Both the position numbers and the translations under genes were made by a program. Below are positions 24,869 through 35,279 of a stretch of 64,000 bases of DNA, piece after piece. The DNA lies in the NCBI RefSeq assembly GCF_004117935.1, contig NZ_SDOY01000164.1, positions 16,832-80,831 on the forward strand, read 5' to 3'. A model generated the notes under the pieces. It was not told the origin of the DNA. It saw only the letters and a list, made by a program, of their open reading frames with translations, and made no database searches. Origin of the DNA: Streptomyces roseicoloratus (lineage in GTDB: Bacteria; Actinomycetota; Actinomycetes; Streptomycetales; Streptomycetaceae). Each line of letters begins with the position of its first letter. Position 1 is the first letter of the stretch.

Positions 24869-25513
24869 ATGGCACCCGCCGAGCCCGTGACGCCCATGGC
24901 ATCCGCCGGGTCCGCCTCACCCACGGCACCCACCGGGTCCGTCCCGTCCGGCGCCGCCTCGGCCACGACCGTACGGCTCTCCCTCGTCGCTCCCGCCGTG
25001 AACACCGCCCTGCGCGAGGCCAGGTTCGACGACTCGGGGCCGGTGGAGCCCGTGGGCCGGGGGCCGTTGGCGGTGTCGGCGGGCACCCTGGTGCTCCGCT
25101 CGCCGTCCGGGCGGTGCCGGGCGACCGCCGAGGCGCTGGGCCTGCCGGACGTCCCGGCCGAGGAGGCGCTCGCCGGGTGTGCGATGGGACGGTGGCAGGG
25201 CCGGACCCTCGCCGAAATCGCCGCCGAGGACGCGGAGTCGACGGCCGCGTGGCTGTCCGACCCGGCCGCCGCGCCGCACGGCGGCGAGTCGCTGCGGGAG
25301 CTGCGGGCCCGGGTCGGCGCCTGGGTGGCGGGCCTGGAGCCCGGCCGCGTCCTGGTGTTCGCCGAACCCGACGTGATCCGCGCGGCGGTCGCCCACGCGC
25401 TGGGCGCCCCTGAGGAGGTCTTCTGGCGGCTGGACGTACGCCCGCTGCAGTGCGTGGAACTGTCCGGGCGGTCCGGCCGCTGGAACCTGCGGCTCGGGGC
25501 GCCGCTGCGGTGA
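24869..25513 (+). CDS. Histidine-phosphatase-fold protein lacking the catalytic histidines
   Basis: 214 residues from the ATG at 24869; a TTG at 24851 and an ATG at 24896 are alternatives. After a polar Ala/Ser/Pro start the fold begins VRLSLVAPAVNTALREARFDD. The usual catalytic R-H-G is replaced by A-P-A, and the second catalytic His in VIRAAVAHALG context is replaced (FAEPDVIRAA). The Arg of SGRCRATAEALG is kept. A homologue is expected to be alpha-ribazole phosphatase-like (CobC), but this protein is probably not a phosphatase. It is divergent to cbtBA across the riboswitch, hinting at a cobalt/B12-linked role. Confidence 0.75.
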   Translation: MAPAEPVTPMASAGSASPTAPTGSVPSGAASATTVRLSLVAPAVNTALREARFDDSGPVEPVGRGPLAVSAGTLVLRSPSGRCRATAEALGLPDVPAEEALAGCAMGRWQGRTLAEIAAEDAESTAAWLSDPAAAPHGGESLRELRARVGAWVAGLEPGRVLVFAEPDVIRAAVAHALGAPEEVFWRLDVRPLQCVELSGRSGRWNLRLGAPLR

Positions 25514-25589
25514 CCGGACCGGAACCGCGAAGGACGGCGGCGGTGGCGTAGCCGGCCGGGGGCGGCGGGCGCCCTGGCGGCGGCTGCCG

Positions 25590-25946
25590 TCAGCCGAGGC
25601 CCGCGCGGGCCAGATCCAGGAACTCCTCGTCCGTCAGGCCCAGTCGGCGTGCCTCGGCCACCAGGGCGTGCAGCCGCTCCACCAACTGGGCCCGGTCGGG
25701 CGCCTGCGCGCCGGGCACGATCACGGCGCCGCGCCCCCGCCTCAGCTCGATCAGACCCTCCTCGCGCAGCCGCTGATAACCGCGCAGCACGGTATGGACG
25801 TTGACGCCGAGCGATTCCGCGAGTTCGCGCGCCGGGGGCAGCCGCTCGCCGGGAGCGGCGGTGCCGTCGGCGAGGGCGCCGCGCACGCAGGCGGCGATCT
25901 GGTCGCCGAGCGGGACGGAGGAGGCGGGGTCGACCCGGAAGAGCAC
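25590..25946 (-). CDS. GntR family transcriptional regulator, YtrA subfamily
   Basis: 118 residues from GTG. A winged helix (about 8-78) contains PPARELAESLGVNVHTVLRGYQRLREEGL, and only a short C-terminal helix region follows, the YtrA layout. It starts 2 bp after the stop of the DUF1648 gene, so the two form an operon. A TTCTAGT-N12-ACTAGAA palindrome upstream of the operon is the likely autoregulatory site. Confidence 0.87.
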   Translation of the reverse strand: MLFRVDPASSVPLGDQIAACVRGALADGTAAPGERLPPARELAESLGVNVHTVLRGYQRLREEGLIELRRGRGAVIVPGAQAPDRAQLVERLHALVAEARRLGLTDEEFLDLARAGLG

Positions 25947-25948
25947 GG

Positions 25949-27088
25949 TCAGATCCTCTCACCGGGAACGCCGGGCGCGCTGGAGGCCCCGGGGCCTGCC
26001 TCCTTCTCCCTCTCCGTCTCCCTCTCCGTCTCCCTCTCCGTCTCCCTGTCGCTCCGGCTCTCCCTCTGAACCTCCTTCGCCCTCGCCGCCAGCGTGTTCA
26101 GCAGCGCCGCCGCCGTCTCCCCGTCAGGGACGGTGACCAGGAACTCGAAGCCGTTGGCGCGGCGTACGGACAGGGCCTCGCCCGAGCGGAAGAGGAGGGC
26201 CGAGCGGTGGGGGCGGGTGCGGTAGCCCCAGCCGCCGAACTCGGCGAAGCCGTCGACCTCCCGGACCGTCGCGGAGACGATGTCGTCGAGCGGGATCCGG
26301 ATGCGCGGGCGGTGCAGCACGGCGGGCGTGACCGTCAGGCCGCGGCGGTCCACGGCGACCCGGACCCGGGACAGCGCGAGGCCCGGCACGCCGACCGCCA
26401 GGCCGACGAGGGCGATCAGGGCGTACGGCCAGGGCTCCACCAGCACCGCGAGGACCGGCGCGACCGCCCCCGCCAGCACGAACACCGCGGAGAGCGCCGT
26501 CATCCCGCGCGAGCCGGTCGCGCGGGACCAGCCGGCGACCTCGCCCGCACCGAGTTCGAGCCGAGGCACCCGCGACCCGCCGTCGGGGCCGTCCGAGGCG
26601 GCCGAGACCGCCGGCTCCGGCGGCACGAGGCCGGTGAGCGCGCGGCCGGCCAGGGCGGCGAGCGCCGCGATGCCCGCCACGACGGTGAAGGTGGCGAGCG
26701 GCACGGTGACGTCGGCCGGGTCGGTGGCGTCGAGGTTGTCGCGCAGGACGAGGCCGAGCAGTCCGCCCGCGAATCCCGCGGTGGCCCAGGCGCCCCAGAG
26801 CACGGCGCGGCGGGCGAACAGGGTCCATCCCGCCCCGAGGGCCACGAGCAGCCCGGAGCCGAGGGCGGCGAAGCCCGCGAGCGGGGTGAAGCCGTCGGCC
26901 CTGCCGCCGTTCCCGGCGGCGAAGTGCGTGGCCAGCGGGTCCGGGAGCCGGTCGTACCAGAGGGCGAGGAGGAGCAGGTGGACGCCGAGCGCGAGGACGA
27001 ACGGCGCGGCGGCGAGCGCACGGACGTGGAGGCGGGGACGGAAGCGGCGACGGGGACGCGGACGGGGCCGGATGCGGAGACGGTTCAC
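25949..27088 (-). CDS. DUF1648-domain membrane protein
   Basis: 379 residues from the GTG at 27088, with GGGAGG upstream. A basic start (RLRIRPRPRPRRRFRPR) leads into a helix and the DUF1648 signature LWYDRLPDPLATHFAAGNGGRADGF. More membrane segments follow (about 65-85, 95-115, 125-150, 205-255), then a PH-like soluble domain (about 260-345). The C-terminus has an RETE-type repeat (about 352-368) made by a 12-bp direct repeat. It is co-transcribed with a YtrA-type GntR regulator, a frequent partner. Function unknown. Confidence 0.85.
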   Translation of the reverse strand: MNRLRIRPRPRPRRRFRPRLHVRALAAAPFVLALGVHLLLLALWYDRLPDPLATHFAAGNGGRADGFTPLAGFAALGSGLLVALGAGWTLFARRAVLWGAWATAGFAGGLLGLVLRDNLDATDPADVTVPLATFTVVAGIAALAALAGRALTGLVPPEPAVSAASDGPDGGSRVPRLELGAGEVAGWSRATGSRGMTALSAVFVLAGAVAPVLAVLVEPWPYALIALVGLAVGVPGLALSRVRVAVDRRGLTVTPAVLHRPRIRIPLDDIVSATVREVDGFAEFGGWGYRTRPHRSALLFRSGEALSVRRANGFEFLVTVPDGETAAALLNTLAARAKEVQRESRSDRETERETERETEREKEAGPGASSAPGVPGERI

Positions 27089-27108
27089 GGGACCAGGACC
27101 TCCCTCGG

Positions 27109-27134
27109 TTCTAGTTGTTTGCACTCTACTAGAA
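27109..27134. promoter_or_regulatory. GntR (YtrA-type) operator
   Basis: A perfect 7-bp inverted repeat, TTCTAGT (27109-27115) and ACTAGAA (27128-27134), is separated by 12 bp. It lies 21 bp upstream of the DUF1648-gntR operon start and in an AT-rich island that should hold its promoter. Confidence 0.65.
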
Positions 27135-27162
27135 CAATCCCGCACCCGAGAGAGATTCTCGC

Positions 27163-27232
27163 GAGACGAAGCGTCTTGCGAGCACCGACGGGGCGGCGTA
27201 CGGTGAGTGGCGAACGCGAGACGATACGTCTC
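27163..27232. promoter_or_regulatory. Two GAGACG-N3-CGTCTC palindromes before the ABC-F gene
   Basis: GAGACGAAGCGTCTT at 27163-27177 and the perfect GAGACGATACGTCTC at 27218-27232 are 55 bp apart. They resemble TetR-family operators. No TetR gene is adjacent; the nearest are at 13239 and 1642, with other operator sequences. The regulator is probably encoded elsewhere. Confidence 0.6.
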
Positions 27233-27289
27233 GGCTCGCAACCTCACCGCTCGACTCGCCCCGCTCCCTTCTCCCTCCCGGAGGCCACC

Positions 27290-28973
<1,684 letters not shown>

Positions 28974-28996
<23 letters not shown>

Positions 28997-29510
28997 ACGT
29001 GGGCTGGTCGAAGGTGGGCACCGGGACGACGGTCACGGGGTCGCCCGGCTGCCACGCGGGCGGCGGCTTGTAAGGGGGCGGCGTCGGACGCGGCGGGGCC
29101 GGCGGCGGGTTCGGGCCCGCGTAGATGTTCTGCGGCTCCGACGCCGTCCGCTTCGTCACGCCGGTCTTGCCGCCGGTCTTCGCACCGGTCTTCCCGCCCG
29201 TCGGGTACGGCTTGGGCGAGCCGCTGATGGCGGGCCGCGTCCGGAGGTCCGACGGCGTTCCGGACGGCTTCGGCTTCGCGGACCCGGTCGCCGACGGTTC
29301 CCCGGGGGGCGTGGCCGACGGGCTCGGCGAGCCGGTGGGCGTCGCCGAGCCGGTGGCGCCCGGCTTCCGGTCCTTGCCGTCGCCGGAACCCGAGCCCGAG
29401 CCCGAGCAGGCTCCCAGGGCCAGGCTCAGGCCGAGCACCACCGACACCGTCACAGCTCCGCGGGCACGCACGCCCACCACCCCACCCCTGGTCACGTCCT
29501 CGATTCGCAC
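28974..29510 (-). CDS. Pro/Gly/Thr-rich putative lipoprotein
   Basis: 178 residues from GTG. A membrane-targeting segment with lipobox LSLALGAC (Cys about 35) is followed by GSGSGSG and long Pro/Ser/Thr/Lys-rich stretches, including TGGKTGAKTGGKTG and PPPAPPRPTPPPYKPPP. No folded domain is evident, and it is probably an extended surface protein or wall linker. No Shine-Dalgarno precedes the chosen GTG; a GTG about 10 codons later is possible. Its 3' end overlaps the ABC-F gene by 23 bp. Confidence 0.6.
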
Positions 29511-29646
29511 ATAGGTGCGGCCGGGATCGTAACCCGGGCCCGAGGCCGGCCCCGGACCCCGGCCGACCCCGGCTCCGGCCCGCCCGGGGCCGTGCCCGGA
29601 CCTCCGCCCACCCCGGCTCCGGCCGAGCCCGGACGCCCGTCCGGGC

Positions 29647-32600
29647 TCAGTCCTCGTCGCCGCCCTCCAGGTCGCCCTCCGTCTCCAGGAAGACCTGCCG
29701 CAGCGCCGCCAGCGTCTCCGGGTCCGGCTTCTCCCACATGCCGCGGGACTCCGCCTCCAGGAGCCGCTCGGCGATGCCGTGCAGCGCCCACGGGTTGGCC
29801 TCCTTCAGGAAGGCCTGGTTCTCCGCGTCGAGGACGTACTCCTGCGTCAGCTTGTCGTACATCCAGTCGGCGACCACGCCCGTCGTCGCGTCGTAGCCGA
29901 AGAGGTAGTCGACCGTCGCCGCCAGCTCGAACGCGCCCTTGTAGCCGTGGCGGCGCATCGCCTCGATCCAGCGGGGGTTGACCACGCGGGCGCGGAAGAC
30001 GCGGCTGGTCTCCTCGACGAGCGTGCGGGTGCGGACCGTCTCCGGACGGGTGGAGTCGCCGATGTACGCCTCCGGCGCCGTGCCGCGCAGCGCGCGCACC
30101 GTCGCCACCATGCCGCCGTGGTACTGGAAGTAGTCGTCCGAGTCGGCGATGTCGTGCTCGCGGGTGTCCGTGTTCTTCGCCGCGACCGCGATCCGCCGGT
30201 ACGCCGACTCCATCTCGGCGCGCGCCGGGCGGCCTTCGAGGCCGCGGCCGTACGCGTAGCCGCCCCACACCGTGTACACCTCGGCCAGGTCGGCGTCCGT
30301 GCGCCAGTCGCGCGAGTCGATCAGCTGCAGCAGGCCCGCCCCGTACGTGCCCGGGCGGGAGCCGAAGATGCGGGTGGTGGCGCGGCGCTCGTCGCCGTGC
30401 TCGGCCAGGTCGGCCTGGGCGTGGGCGCGCACGTGGTTGTCCTCGGCGGACTCGTCCTCGAGGCCCGCGACCAGCCGTACGGCATCGTCGAGAAGCCCGA
30501 TGACGTGCGGGAACGCGTCCCGGAAGAAGCCGGAGATGCGCAGCGTCACGTCGATGCGCGGGCGGCCCAGCTCGGCGAGCGGGATCGGCTCCAGGCCGTT
30601 CACGCGGCGCGAGGCGTCGTCCCACAGCGGGCGGACCCCGAGCAGCGCGAGCGCCTCGGCGACGTCGTCGCCGGCGGTGCGCATCGCGCTCGTCCCCCAC
30701 AGCGACAGGCCGACGGACGTCGGCCACGCGCCGTTGTCGTCGCGGTAGCGGGTGAGCAGCGAGTCCGCGAGCGCCTGGCCGGTCTCCCACGCGAGGCGGG
30801 ACGGCACGGCCTTCGGGTCGACCGAGTAGAAGTTGCGGCCGGTCGGCAGCACGTTCACCAGACCGCGCAGCGGCGAACCGGACGGGCCCGCCGGGACGAA
30901 CCCGCCGTTCAACGCGTGGACGGCGTGGTCGAGTTCGTCCGTCGTGGCGGCGAGCCGGGGCACGACCTGGACGGCGGCGAAGTCGAGCACGGCCGCGACC
31001 TCCGGGCCGTACCCGGCGGCGACGGCCGCGACGGCGGCCGGGTCCCAGTCCGCCGCCTCCATCGCCTCGACCAGCTCCCGGGCCTTCGCCTCCGCCTCGT
31101 CGGCGGTCGTCCGGGTCGCGGCCGACTCGTCGAGGCCCAGCGCCTCGCGCAGACCGGGCAGCGCCTGCGTGCCGCCCCAGATCTGGCGGGCGCGCAGGAT
31201 CGACAGGACCAGGTTGACCCGGGCCTCGCCGGCCGGGGCGCCGCCGAGGACGTGCAGACCGTCGCGGATCTGGGCGTCCTTGACCTCGCACAGCCAGCCG
31301 TCGACGTGCAGCAGAAAGTCGTCGAAGCCGTCGTCGTCCGGGCGGTCCGCCATGCCCAGGTCGTGGTCCAGCTTCGCCGCCTGGATCAGCGTCCAGATCT
31401 GCGCGCGGATCGCCGGCAGCTTCGCCGGGTCCATGCTGCTGATCTGCGCGTACTCGTCGAGCAGCTGCTCCAGGCGCGCGATGTCGCCGTACGAGTCGGC
31501 GCGCGCCATCGGCGGGACGAGGTGGTCGACGAGCGTGGCGTGCACCCGGCGCTTGGCCTGGGTGCCCTCGCCCGGGTCGTTCACGAGGAACGGGTAGACC
31601 AGCGGCAGGTCGCCGAGCGCCGCGTCCGGGCCGCACGCGGCGGACAGGCCCGCGTTCTTGCCCGGCAGCCACTCCAGGTTGCCGTGCTTGCCCAGGTGCA
31701 CCATGGCGTCGGCGCCGAAGCCGCCGTCCTCGGCGCGGGCCGCGATCCAGCGGTAGGCCGCCAGGTAGTGGTGGGACGGCGGCAGGTCCGGGTCGTGGTA
31801 GATCGCGATCGGGTTCTCGCCGAAGCCGCGCGGCGGCTGGATGAGGACCAGCAGGTTCCCGCGGCGCAGCGCCGCGAGCACGATGTCGCCCTCCGGGTTC
31901 CGCGAACGGTCCAGGAACATCTCGCCCGGCGCCGGGCCCCAGTGCTCCTCGACCTGCTCGCGCAGCTCCCGCGGGAGTTCGGCGTACCAGCGCTTGTAGT
32001 CGGCGGCCGGGATGCGGACCGGGTTGCGGGCCAGCTGCTCCTCGGTCAGCCAGTCCTGGTCATGGCCGCCGGCCTCGATCAGGGCGTAGATCAGCTCGTC
32101 GCCGTCACCCGAGACGAGCCCCGGGATGTCCTCCTCCGGCCCGAAGTCGTAGCCCTCCGCCCGCAGCCTGCGGAGCAGGGCGACGGCGGAGGCCGGGGTG
32201 TCGAGGCCGACCGCGTTGCCGATGCGGGAGTGCTTCGTCGGGTACGCGGAGAGGACCAGCGCCAGTTTCTTCCGGGCGTTCGGGATGTGCCGGAGCCGGG
32301 CGTGGCGCACGGCGATGCCGGCGACGCGGGCGGCGCGCTCGGCGTCGGCCACGTACGCCGGGAGGCCGTCCTCGTCGATCTCCTTGAAGGAGAACGGGAC
32401 GGTGATGAGCCGGCCGTCGAACTCCGGCACCGCGACCTGGCTCGCGGCGTCCAGCGGCGACAGGCCCTCGTCGTTCTCCTCCCACGCCGACCGGGAACCC
32501 GTCAGGCACAGCGCCTGCAGGACCGGCACGTCCAGCGCGGCGAGCGCGCCCGCGTCCCAGGCCTCCTCGTCGCCGCCGGCCTGCGCGTCGGCCGGCGTCG

Positions 32601-33303
32601 TGCCGCCCGCGGCCAGCACCGTCGTCACGACGGCGTCGGCGGTGCGGAGCGTCTCGATCAGCTCCGGCTCGGGCGCCCGCAGGGAGGCCACGTACAGGGC
32701 CTTGGCCTGCCCGCCCGCCTCCTCGATCGCGTCGCAGAGGGCGCCGACGAACGCGGTGTTGCCGCTCATGTGGTGGGCGCGGTAGTAGAGCACGGCGACG
32801 GTGGGGCCGTCCGTGCTCTTCGGGGTCCGCTCCAGCGCCCCCCAGGTCGGGGCGGGCGCCGGGGCCTCGAAGCCGTGGCCGGTCAGCAGCACCGTGTCCG
32901 ACAGGAAGCGGGCGAGCTGGGCGAGGTTGCCCGGGCCGCCGTGCGCCAGATACGCGTGCGCCTCGGTGGCGACGCCGACCGGGACGGTGGAGGAGCCCAT
33001 CAGCTGGGCGTCCGGCGCCTGTTCGCCGCTGAGCACGACGACCGGCTTCCCGGCGGCGAGGACCGTGTCCAGGCCCTCCTGCCAGGAGCGGACGCCGCCG
33101 AGGAGGCGGACGACGACGAGTCCGGCGCCGTCGAGCAGCGCGGGAAGGTCGTCCTGGGGCAGCCGGGCGGGGTTGGCGTAACGCCACTCCACCGGGTTCG
33201 TGGTGTCCTCGCCCCCGCCCGCGGCGGCGTTCGCCGCGGCCGCGGCATTCGCCGCGCGGGCGCTGAGCAGGTCGGTGTCGGAGTGCGACAGCAGCAGGAG
33301 CAT
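29647..33303 (-). CDS. cobN: Cobaltochelatase large subunit CobN
   Basis: 1218 residues, the expected size. Recognisable CobN sequence runs throughout: YYRAHHMSGNTAFVGALCDAIE near the N-terminus, HLGKHGNLEWLPGKNAGLS in the middle and a C-terminal YGSRPGTYGAG-type segment (IFGSRPGTYGAGLLQLID). CobN binds hydrogenobyrinate a,c-diamide and inserts cobalt with ATP-driven CobS/CobT or ChlID-like partners, which are not in this window. The gene has a cobalamin riboswitch in its leader and is divergent to cobG. An Ala-rich repeat (ANAAAAANAAA) lies at residues about 17-28. Confidence 0.95.
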   Translation of the reverse strand: MLLLLSHSDTDLLSARAANAAAAANAAAGGGEDTTNPVEWRYANPARLPQDDLPALLDGAGLVVVRLLGGVRSWQEGLDTVLAAGKPVVVLSGEQAPDAQLMGSSTVPVGVATEAHAYLAHGGPGNLAQLARFLSDTVLLTGHGFEAPAPAPTWGALERTPKSTDGPTVAVLYYRAHHMSGNTAFVGALCDAIEEAGGQAKALYVASLRAPEPELIETLRTADAVVTTVLAAGGTTPADAQAGGDEEAWDAGALAALDVPVLQALCLTGSRSAWEENDEGLSPLDAASQVAVPEFDGRLITVPFSFKEIDEDGLPAYVADAERAARVAGIAVRHARLRHIPNARKKLALVLSAYPTKHSRIGNAVGLDTPASAVALLRRLRAEGYDFGPEEDIPGLVSGDGDELIYALIEAGGHDQDWLTEEQLARNPVRIPAADYKRWYAELPRELREQVEEHWGPAPGEMFLDRSRNPEGDIVLAALRRGNLLVLIQPPRGFGENPIAIYHDPDLPPSHHYLAAYRWIAARAEDGGFGADAMVHLGKHGNLEWLPGKNAGLSAACGPDAALGDLPLVYPFLVNDPGEGTQAKRRVHATLVDHLVPPMARADSYGDIARLEQLLDEYAQISSMDPAKLPAIRAQIWTLIQAAKLDHDLGMADRPDDDGFDDFLLHVDGWLCEVKDAQIRDGLHVLGGAPAGEARVNLVLSILRARQIWGGTQALPGLREALGLDESAATRTTADEAEAKARELVEAMEAADWDPAAVAAVAAGYGPEVAAVLDFAAVQVVPRLAATTDELDHAVHALNGGFVPAGPSGSPLRGLVNVLPTGRNFYSVDPKAVPSRLAWETGQALADSLLTRYRDDNGAWPTSVGLSLWGTSAMRTAGDDVAEALALLGVRPLWDDASRRVNGLEPIPLAELGRPRIDVTLRISGFFRDAFPHVIGLLDDAVRLVAGLEDESAEDNHVRAHAQADLAEHGDERRATTRIFGSRPGTYGAGLLQLIDSRDWRTDADLAEVYTVWGGYAYGRGLEGRPARAEMESAYRRIAVAAKNTDTREHDIADSDDYFQYHGGMVATVRALRGTAPEAYIGDSTRPETVRTRTLVEETSRVFRARVVNPRWIEAMRRHGYKGAFELAATVDYLFGYDATTGVVADWMYDKLTQEYVLDAENQAFLKEANPWALHGIAERLLEAESRGMWEKPDPETLAALRQVFLETEGDLEGGDED

Positions 33304-33336
33304 GGCGAGCTCAGGCCCTTCCTCGGGGTTGTCCGC

Positions 33337-33452
33337 GCCCCGGGTGGTCGTAGGACGGCGGGAGTTCCTGACTCACCGGCCACCCGGAAACCCGGAGCCG
33401 GCTCACAGTGGCGGGACCGCGCCGGATTCTCACCGGGCTTCCTCCCCGGGGC
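33337..33452 (-). ncRNA. Cobalamin riboswitch controlling cobN
   Basis: The minus strand carries GGAAGCCCGGTGAGAATCC, GCCACTGTGAGCCGG and GTGAGTCAGGAA. GCCCCGGG / CCCGGGGC (33445-33452 with 33337-33344) can close P1. It ends about 33 bp before the cobN ATG, where it can mask the ribosome-binding site or terminate transcription. Confidence 0.92.
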
Positions 33453-33806
33453 CCTGGGACCCCATGCCGGTCTGCATCCTAGATCGTGCGGGAACGGTGA
33501 CGGGCGGAGACGTGACGTCGACCGAGTCACACCGGCGGGGCCGGGCGCCTTCGAACCCGTCGTCGCCGGCGGCGGGGCCGGGCGCCTTCGAACCCGCCGT
33601 CGCCGGCTTGCCGTCCTCTTCGACTTCCCGGGTTCCCGGCCCTCCCGTTCCCGGCACTCCCGCTCCCGGCCTTCCCGTTCTCGGCCCTCCCGCCGTCGCC
33701 GGCTGCGGCCGGCCCTCCCGCTCCCGGCCCTCCCGCCGTCGCCGGCTGCGGCCGGCGTGGGGTGTGGCGTCGTCCACAGCACGGGGAAGGCGTTCCGCCC
33801 GTGGGT
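33453..33806. other. Gap between the cobN riboswitch and cobG filled with repeats
   Basis: A duplicated block (GGCGCCTTCGAACCCG...CGTCGCCGGC) lies at about 33545-33610. An array of CCCTCCCGCTCCCGGC / CCGTCGCCGGCTGCGGCCGG units lies at about 33640-33760. No B12 box is visible in the cobG direction, so the riboswitch serves only cobN. Confidence 0.6.
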
Positions 33807-35279
33807 ATGCTCGCCGCCATGCCGGCCACCCCTCACGCCTCGTCCCGGCGGGACGAACCGCTCATACGGGACCGCGGTGACGCATGCCCGGGGGCGTTGC
33901 GCCTGCACCGCGCCGACGACGGCTTCCTCGCCCGACTCCGCCTGCCCGGCGGGAGACTGACCGGGCGTCAGGTGGAGCTCCTGGCCGATGCGGCCGAGCG
34001 TCTCGGGGACGGCGGCATCAGCATCACCTCGCGGGGGAACGCCGAGCTGCGGGGCCTGCGGGACGGCTGTGGTGGTGAGCTCGCGGCGCTCCTGGAAGAG
34101 GGCGGGCTGTTGCCCTCGCCCACCCATGAGCGGGTCCGCAACATCGTCGCCTCGCCGGCCGCGGGCCTGGACGGACTCGGTTGCGCGGACGTGCAGTTGT
34201 GGGTCCGCGAGCTGGACGCGCTGCTGTGCGGCGAGCCGTGGGCCGCGGGACTTTCCGGGCGTTTCCTCTTCGTGCTCGACGACGGCCGCGGCGATGTCGC
34301 CGGGCTCGGCGGCGATGTGACCTTGGTCGCAGCGGACGACCCGCACGCGGACGACGACGGGCGTGGGGCGGGGCCGCACGCGCTCGTGCGCCTCGGCCCC
34401 CAGGCCTTCCGCGTGGCCGCCGCCGACGCGCCGCGCGCCGCGCTCGCCGCGGCCGGCGCGTTCCTGCGGGCCGCCGAGGAGGCCGGCAACGGCGCCTGGC
34501 GGGTACGGGAACTGCCCGGGGGCCACATACCGGACCTGGCCGGCGCCCTGGCGCGGGCCGGCATCACGGCGGACCCCATGACGGAGGCCGCGGCGCACCC
34601 CGTGGCCGACGCCCGGACGCCGCACCGCGACCCGCGGGGCACCCGTCCGCACGGCACCGGTCCGCACGGCACCGGCCCGCACGCCGGCCCCCTCGTACCC
34701 GGCCCGCTCGTACCCGGCCCGCTAGGCGGCGGTGCCGCCACGGTCGCCGACGCGGTGTCTGCGGCAGGGGCGGGCACCGGCGCCAGCAGCTCCGACTCGG
34801 ACACCGGTGCCGACACCGGCACCGACTCCAGCACCACCGCCGGCACCGGCGCCGTGTACGTCCTCGCGCCGCTCGGGCGGCTGACCGCCGTCCAGTTGCG
34901 GGCGCTGTTGCCCGCCGACGAGGTGCGGCTCACGCCCTGGCGCGGTGTGGTCGTGCGGACGGACCCCGCTCGGCTCCCGGAGCTGGCGGCGTGCGGTCTC
35001 GTCACCCGCCCCGACGCCCCCGGCGCCGGTGTCACCGCCTGCACCGGCCGGCCCGGCTGCGCCAAGTCCCTCGCGGACGTACGGGCGGAGGCGGCGCGCG
35101 CGCCCGCGGGCCGGCTGCCCGTGCACTTCTCCGGGTGCGAGCGGCGCTGCGGCCATCCGCACGGCACGTGGGTGGACGTCCTCGCCACCGGCGACGGCGA
35201 CTACCTGGTGGACGGCGCCCCGACCCCCCGTACCTCCCTGCCCGAGGCCGTGGCCACGGCCCGCACGACGACGAGATGA
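33807..35279 (+). CDS. cobG: Precorrin-3B synthase CobG with a low-complexity insertion
   Basis: 490 residues from the ATG at 33807 (an ATG at 33819 is possible). It belongs to the nitrite/sulfite-reductase-like fold: DACPGALRLHRADDG, GGISITSRGNAELRGL and, in the second half, ACTGRPGCAKSLADVR with SGCERRCGHPHG, giving the C-x5-C and C-x3-C cysteines for the Fe-S cluster and sirohaem-type site. CobG uses oxygen to convert precorrin-3A to 3B, so the pathway is aerobic. Residues about 265-348 are an unusual RPHGTGPHGTGPH, LVPGPLVPGPL and Ser/Asp/Thr-rich linker between the halves. It is coupled to cobH by an ATGA overlap. Confidence 0.9.
   Translation: MLAAMPATPHASSRRDEPLIRDRGDACPGALRLHRADDGFLARLRLPGGRLTGRQVELLADAAERLGDGGISITSRGNAELRGLRDGCGGELAALLEEGGLLPSPTHERVRNIVASPAAGLDGLGCADVQLWVRELDALLCGEPWAAGLSGRFLFVLDDGRGDVAGLGGDVTLVAADDPHADDDGRGAGPHALVRLGPQAFRVAAADAPRAALAAAGAFLRAAEEAGNGAWRVRELPGGHIPDLAGALARAGITADPMTEAAAHPVADARTPHRDPRGTRPHGTGPHGTGPHAGPLVPGPLVPGPLGGGAATVADAVSAAGAGTGASSSDSDTGADTGTDSSTTAGTGAVYVLAPLGRLTAVQLRALLPADEVRLTPWRGVVVRTDPARLPELAACGLVTRPDAPGAGVTACTGRPGCAKSLADVRAEAARAPAGRLPVHFSGCERRCGHPHGTWVDVLATGDGDYLVDGAPTPRTSLPEAVATARTTTR

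Noticed and set aside
29779..33960. 1393-residue plus-strand open frame opposite cobN
   Set aside because: A high-GC shadow frame on the opposite strand of cobN; no ribosome-binding site and shadow-type composition.
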